A stretch of DNA of 64,000 bases from positions 434,001 to 498,000 of the forward strand of contig NZ_SLWO01000003.1 in NCBI RefSeq assembly GCF_004340665.1, in the 5' to 3' direction. Within the stretch, counting starts at the first letter, position 1, and each line of letters begins with the position of its first letter. Source of the DNA: Pedobacter psychrotolerans. GTDB taxonomy: Bacteria > Bacteroidota > Bacteroidia > Sphingobacteriales > Sphingobacteriaceae. Shown here piece after piece: positions 63,681 through 64,000 of the stretch. The notes beneath the pieces are model-generated. The model was not told the origin of the DNA. It worked only from the letters and a program-made list of their open reading frames with translations, and did not search any database. The translations under genes and the position numbers were made by a program.

Positions 63681-64000
63681 AAGATATTTAACGGTCTTGT
63701 ATAACTTTCTGTTCGGCGGTATGAGTCGCATTCGTGCCTGTTCCATTGTCTTTGGAATTGCTATTTACATCTGCTACGTCCTGAATTAAAACAATCTTTT
63801 GATCCATCTTGTATCGGTGATTTATCCCATAGTTTTTGTTGAAGTTAACAGATGGTTTATCTCTTTCATTAAACCATTACATCATTTCTATTCAGCTTCT
63901 GCTCTTAGATCTTTAGATACCGGAAATACAATACCATATTGATGCTGAAGAATTGTGTTTAATTCTGTTCATCTATTGTAGTACTGCAGATCCGGTTTCT

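Overview
The window looks like chromosome of a member of Bacteroidota, most likely Sphingobacteriaceae close to Pedobacter (inference). The signs are SusC/SusD pairs, promoter boxes of the form TAnnTTTG, a MetG with a C-terminal tRNA-binding domain, small families such as DUF6232 and DUF6804, an IntDOT-type integrase, and AT-rich DNA.

Left flank (1-5230): the 3' part of a SusD gene, a DoxX/LD-carboxypeptidase pair, metG, and tRNA-Arg(CCT).

Mobile element (about 5219-49645, 44.4 kb): the 3' end of tRNA-Arg is repeated with one mismatch (16 bp) at 49630-49645, and a 14-bp exact repeat lies just inside both ends. A tyrosine recombinase sits immediately inside the left end. Cargo in order: an AbiE toxin-antitoxin pair, a metallophosphoesterase, debris of a hipB gene and of other integrases, a Septu-like HNH/ATPase pair, a SIR2-HerA pair with an upstream membrane/TPR gene, an excisionase-like gene, a BfmA/DUF5712 mobilization pair behind a palindrome-rich candidate oriT, a LytTR regulator with secreted proteins, a SusC-SusD-thioredoxin/DUF3738 nutrient operon, a Druantia-like block (C5 methyltransferase, 2026-aa DUF1998 helicase, 947-aa P-loop protein), and then unrecognised genes: a HEPN-like DUF5677 protein, a 348-aa protein, a 584-aa PD-(D/E)xK-like protein, and a soluble/membrane pair. 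No conjugation (tra) genes are visible, so this is better described as a mobilizable defence island than a self-transferring ICE.

Right flank (49646-64000): old decay (a broken serine hydrolase and a broken copy of a gene found inside the element), then ordinary chromosome: a large lipoprotein, a vWA-like/membrane operon, a frameshifted DUF6232 gene, a TPR histidine kinase/response regulator pair, a small acidic secreted peptide, a region rich in potential RNA structure, a membrane protein, a GH11 xylanase lipoprotein and another lipoprotein.

The most interesting parts are 43.3-49.2 kb (several defence-like genes without clear names beside a hybrid Druantia-like locus), the possible third gene of the SIR2-HerA locus, and the layered integrase and cargo remnants that show repeated turnover at one tRNA site. 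All family calls come from reading motifs; no database search was run.
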